From the NCBI GenBank assembly GCA_030770545.1, contig CM061091.1:8674501-8738500 (forward strand): a DNA stretch of 64,000 nucleotides. Direction: 5' to 3'. Position 1 is the stretch's first letter, and every line of letters begins with the position of its first letter. The notes beneath the pieces were generated by a model. The model saw only the letters and a program-made list of their open reading frames with translations. It was not told the origin of the DNA and did no database searches. Both the position numbers and the translations under genes were made by a program. The DNA is from Macropodus opercularis (Eukaryota > Chordata > Actinopteri > Anabantiformes > Osphronemidae). This document shows, in pieces, positions 61,501-64,000 of the stretch.

Positions 61501-64000
61501 TGGGTGAATCTTTAACCAACATTGAGAAAAGATTTTATACTGTTCAACATCAACATGTCCTGCTTATGCTGGGGTCTTTCTGGCTAAAAGGCAGAAAAGT
61601 GGAGAGTGGAGGTTAAAAATGGTTTAGTTGTCTGTCTCTTATAGCAACTAAGTCTCACCTTTCCACACATAATGCATGCATCCACTTTTCAGTCTTATCT
61701 CTTAACACTGGCAAATGGAAAACACCTTATTAATTATGAACAGATGCAAATACACACTTCATAGGCCGCTATTTTGGACGATTGCGACACACTGACAACA
61801 GTCAGGAAATATTGGATATCTCATGTGGGGTCAAATCACATCAGCTGACTGTTCAAGTGTTGATCGCACTTGATGGATGGAGCAAAGGCTCTCTGTCTGC
61901 ACTGGGGGTGCAGTTGATAAGCTAAGAAATCAAACTGTTCCTCAGGCTCCTCCAAAGTAAGAGAAACCTTTCCTAACCAGTGACACACCAGGTTTTATTT
62001 AACTTTAATAGCTTATTATTCCCAGATGTTGATTTTGTGTTCTCCACTCTTGGTAGTACATGAATCATCCTGTCCAACCTTGTCTCTTGTGTCTGTGTGC
62101 ATGTTTAGGGTTTGGAGAATTCGTTGTGTGTGATGAGGAACCTGTCCTACCAGCTGTACACAGAGCTTCCTCCCTCGGTCCGACTGCGCTTACACGGTCC
62201 AACAAGAGCTTCTGCCACCAGGGCCAGTGATGCCATCGGCTGTTTCGCTCTGTATAACAAAAAAAATGCAGAGGTAAAATTAATCCCATTCAGTATTGTA
62301 CACATTGCACATCCCAATTATAATATGCTAAAAGTTGTGCAGCAGAATGTAAATGATGTTACTACACATTAAATAAAACATATGTTTCTCTCCCTACGGC
62401 CTTCTCCACAGAACCGTAACCAGTATATGTCCATATTGTCTGAGGTATCCCGGCAACCTAAGGGGGCTGAGTGGCTGTGGCACCCTAAGGTGGTGGCGCT
62501 GTACAAGCTTGTCCTGCAGAACAGTGACATCAGCTCCACCAGTCGCGAAGCTGCAATAGGAGCCCTGCAAAACATCACTGCAGGAGAGGCCAGGGTAAGA
62601 TCTTACAGTTTATGGTTGGATTATTCAGTAAGAAACCAAATGTGTGTCCTCTCTTTCAGTGGTCATCAGTGCTGAGCAATGTGATGATAGAGCAGGAGAG
62701 GATGCTACCCATCCTGCTGGATCTCCTAGACACCAACAGTGAAATGGAACTAAGGCCTCTGACCGGCCTGCTGAGAAATCTGGCCAAGCACAGCACCAAC
62801 AAAGACCACGCAGGTACAAGCAGAACCTCTGTCTGTGTGGAATATTGAATATTGTGTGTGGAATTTTCTACACAAGTGTATTACGTATTTAATGTTGCAA
62901 TCCATTCAAAAGTAAACTTAGCGTCACACAAGGAAGTTGAAAACTCAAGAGGCCAAATCAGGACACTGCTATTGTATCTGCAGCACTGAAGCGGCGTGCT
63001 ACCTGTAGCGCCAAGCTTTTAGATACAAGGTTCAGAGAACTTTAAAACTACCCAAAGGGAAACTGCCTCATTACATCTGTTGCCTGCTTAAATGAAAAGT
63101 AAAAGGAGAACAACTACAACACGAACCTCAATGTTTGTTGCCAAGAATTAAGCCATTTAAGGAATAAAAGATGAGATGAACAATGAACAGAAGAGGCAGC
63201 AGCACAGAAACCTTCTTTACAAGGTGGAGGAGATTTAAATTTTAGTGACTGCCGCTGAAGAAAAGGTGTCCTGTGGTGCAGCCAGCACACAGTGTAGCGG
63301 GTAGGAGCTATTGTTCATGGTTGAGGAGCTTGGACAGAGGGTCCTGCTTCAACACAGACTCACAAAAAATCTGCAGCCTGATGCTGCATATGCTGCAAAA
63401 ACTGAGCTTCTGGAGAAAAATATGTTCTTGTATATCTCCAACTAATTTATTCAACCGATTATTGTTCCAGTAGACTTTGTGACTTTCATTTCATGCACAC
63501 ATAATTCTGCAGATTGTACTGTACTGATACTCCAGTTGCAATTGAAAATCATGCCCATGTCCACCGGCAGTGAAGCTGGTGGAAGATGCCCCTAAGCAGA
63601 GAGTGATGTACTTTTACTGATGATGCTTTTGCCTTGTATGGTTCAACTCATAAATCACTGGATGCTTGTGATAAAAAACCTGATAAGTTAGTTTCTTTAG
63701 AAATTCTTTTAACTGCTCTTTATGAGACATTACTGTAGTTTAGAACTACTATGTCAATAAATACTTATTCCTAAGCACATGTTCCGACTGTAAACCTTGA
63801 TTAATTAGGTATTTAACCACTCGCCTTGAGAAGCTTTTACAAACTCACAATAATGCAGAACGCGGTCACAGATATGTTATATCGTTCCTCCTTCTGGTGA
63901 TGTAAAATTACTGGACAGATGGGATGAATGGACCTTAGGACCTCTTCTGTAGGATGACCACCCTTGCATTTGTCCTCACAGCTAAGAACATGGTGAGCGT
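49567..64000 (+). CDS. pkp3: Plakophilin-3, desmosomal armadillo protein, 3' end beyond window
   Basis: Eleven exons: 49567-49771, 57649-57737, 58646-59265, 59382-59505, 59680-59884, 60013-60172, 60495-60603, 62109-62273, 62412-62594, 62660-62813, 63982-64000+. Phases agree throughout and give about 677 codons so far (human 797), so about 120 residues lie outside. The N-terminal head (about 1-305) opens MAEGCFLSALQP, like human plakophilin-3, and is rich in Ser/Arg with RAPSVRSVRSV near its end. Armadillo repeats follow from about residue 308: LQVLGAAYIQHQCY, ATGATRNLIYESAENK, GILWNLSSRDNLKEKL, CVMRNLSYQLY, AALGALQNITAG-type (here AAIGALQNITAG) and LTGLLRNLAKH. PKP3 links desmosomal cadherins and desmoplakin at epithelial junctions. 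Start choice: ATG 49567 is first and has A at -3; ATG 49579 has G at -3 and +4 and matches the human start better. Both are possible. Confidence 0.94.
49772..57648. other. pkp3: pkp3 intron 1
   Basis: A 7.9-kb first intron with no recognised exon or transposon. Open frames inside it show no domain. The skipped sequence cannot hide an obligatory coding exon, because exon 1 (phase 1) and exon 2 (phase 1) join directly. Confidence 0.5.
57738..58645. other. pkp3: pkp3 intron 2
   Basis: Ordinary AT-rich intron, no feature recognised. Confidence 0.5.
60466..60490. repeat. (GT)n microsatellite next to pkp3 exon 7 acceptor
   Basis: Short imperfect GT tract ending a few bases before the ATAG acceptor of exon 7 (60495). 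It replaces most of the polypyrimidine tract, so the acceptor looks weak. Confidence 0.75.
61158..61382. mobile_element. 225-bp MITE of Tc1/mariner type in pkp3 intron 7
   Basis: The 30-base terminal inverted repeats begin CAGTTGCAAGAAAAAGTAT and contain GAACCCTTT, with a single mismatch between arms (ATATG against ATGTG). They are flanked by TA on each side (61156-61157 and 61383-61384), the Tc1/mariner target duplication. The internal GAGGAATGGTCCAAAATTCC also occurs, inverted and eroded, in the Tc1 relic at 26.4 kb. It has no coding capacity. Confidence 0.92.
61385..62108. other. pkp3: pkp3 intron 7, right part
   Basis: No feature recognised in this stretch. Confidence 0.45.
62814..63981. 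other. pkp3: pkp3 intron 10
   Basis: No repeat or RNA gene recognised. The acceptor at 63979-63981 (CCTCACAG) leads to the last visible exon, reading AKNMVS in the frame expected from exon 10 (phase 1). Confidence 0.5.

Overview
This is nuclear DNA of a vertebrate, almost certainly a ray-finned (teleost) fish. The genes are split by GT-AG introns, some very short, and the encoded proteins align with vertebrate C19orf12, AP2A2, CD81 and PKP3. The intergenic DNA carries typical fish repeats: L2-like LINE copies with short repeat tails, Tc1/mariner elements with long inverted repeats, and small MITEs. No bacterial, plasmid or viral gene was seen. The species cannot be named from sequence alone.

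Layout. 1-300: probable TATA promoter and non-coding first exon of a gene that leaves the window on the minus strand. 1.8-3.8 kb: a two-exon C19orf12 homologue (+). 4.6-7.3 kb: a decayed LINE. 9.0-23.3 kb: a complete 22-exon AP-2 alpha adaptin gene (ap2a2-like, -), whose exons join in frame to a 926-residue protein; one of its introns looks like a U12-type AT-AC intron. 23.3-30.6 kb: an intergenic interval rich in rearrangements. It holds a broken copy of ap2a2 exon 9 with flanking intron, a 194-bp tandem duplication, a Tc1 relic, and a LINE interrupted by a 670-bp copy of the cd81 upstream region and exon 1. 30.6-45.1 kb: complete cd81 (+, 8 exons, 238 residues) with a 4 x 83 bp minisatellite in intron 1 and a nested Tc1/MITE pair in intron 2. 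45.1-49.4 kb: intergenic DNA. 49.57-64.0 kb: plakophilin-3 (pkp3, +), 11 exons visible and the 3' end beyond the window.

The genes are not an operon or a pathway; they act separately. C19orf12 is a small glycine-zipper protein of mitochondria/ER. AP2A2 is the large alpha subunit of the plasma-membrane clathrin adaptor. CD81 is a tetraspanin. PKP3 is a desmosomal armadillo protein. AP2A2, CD81 and PKP3 all lie in human 11p15.5, so the block is conserved synteny, while C19orf12 is on human chromosome 19. Exon coordinates were worked out by hand from splice sites, reading phase and remembered family sequences; no alignment program or database was used.

The items most worth following up are the AT-AC intron of ap2a2, the duplicated cd81 promoter/exon 1 with its lost start codon and patterned junction, and the AP-1-containing minisatellite.
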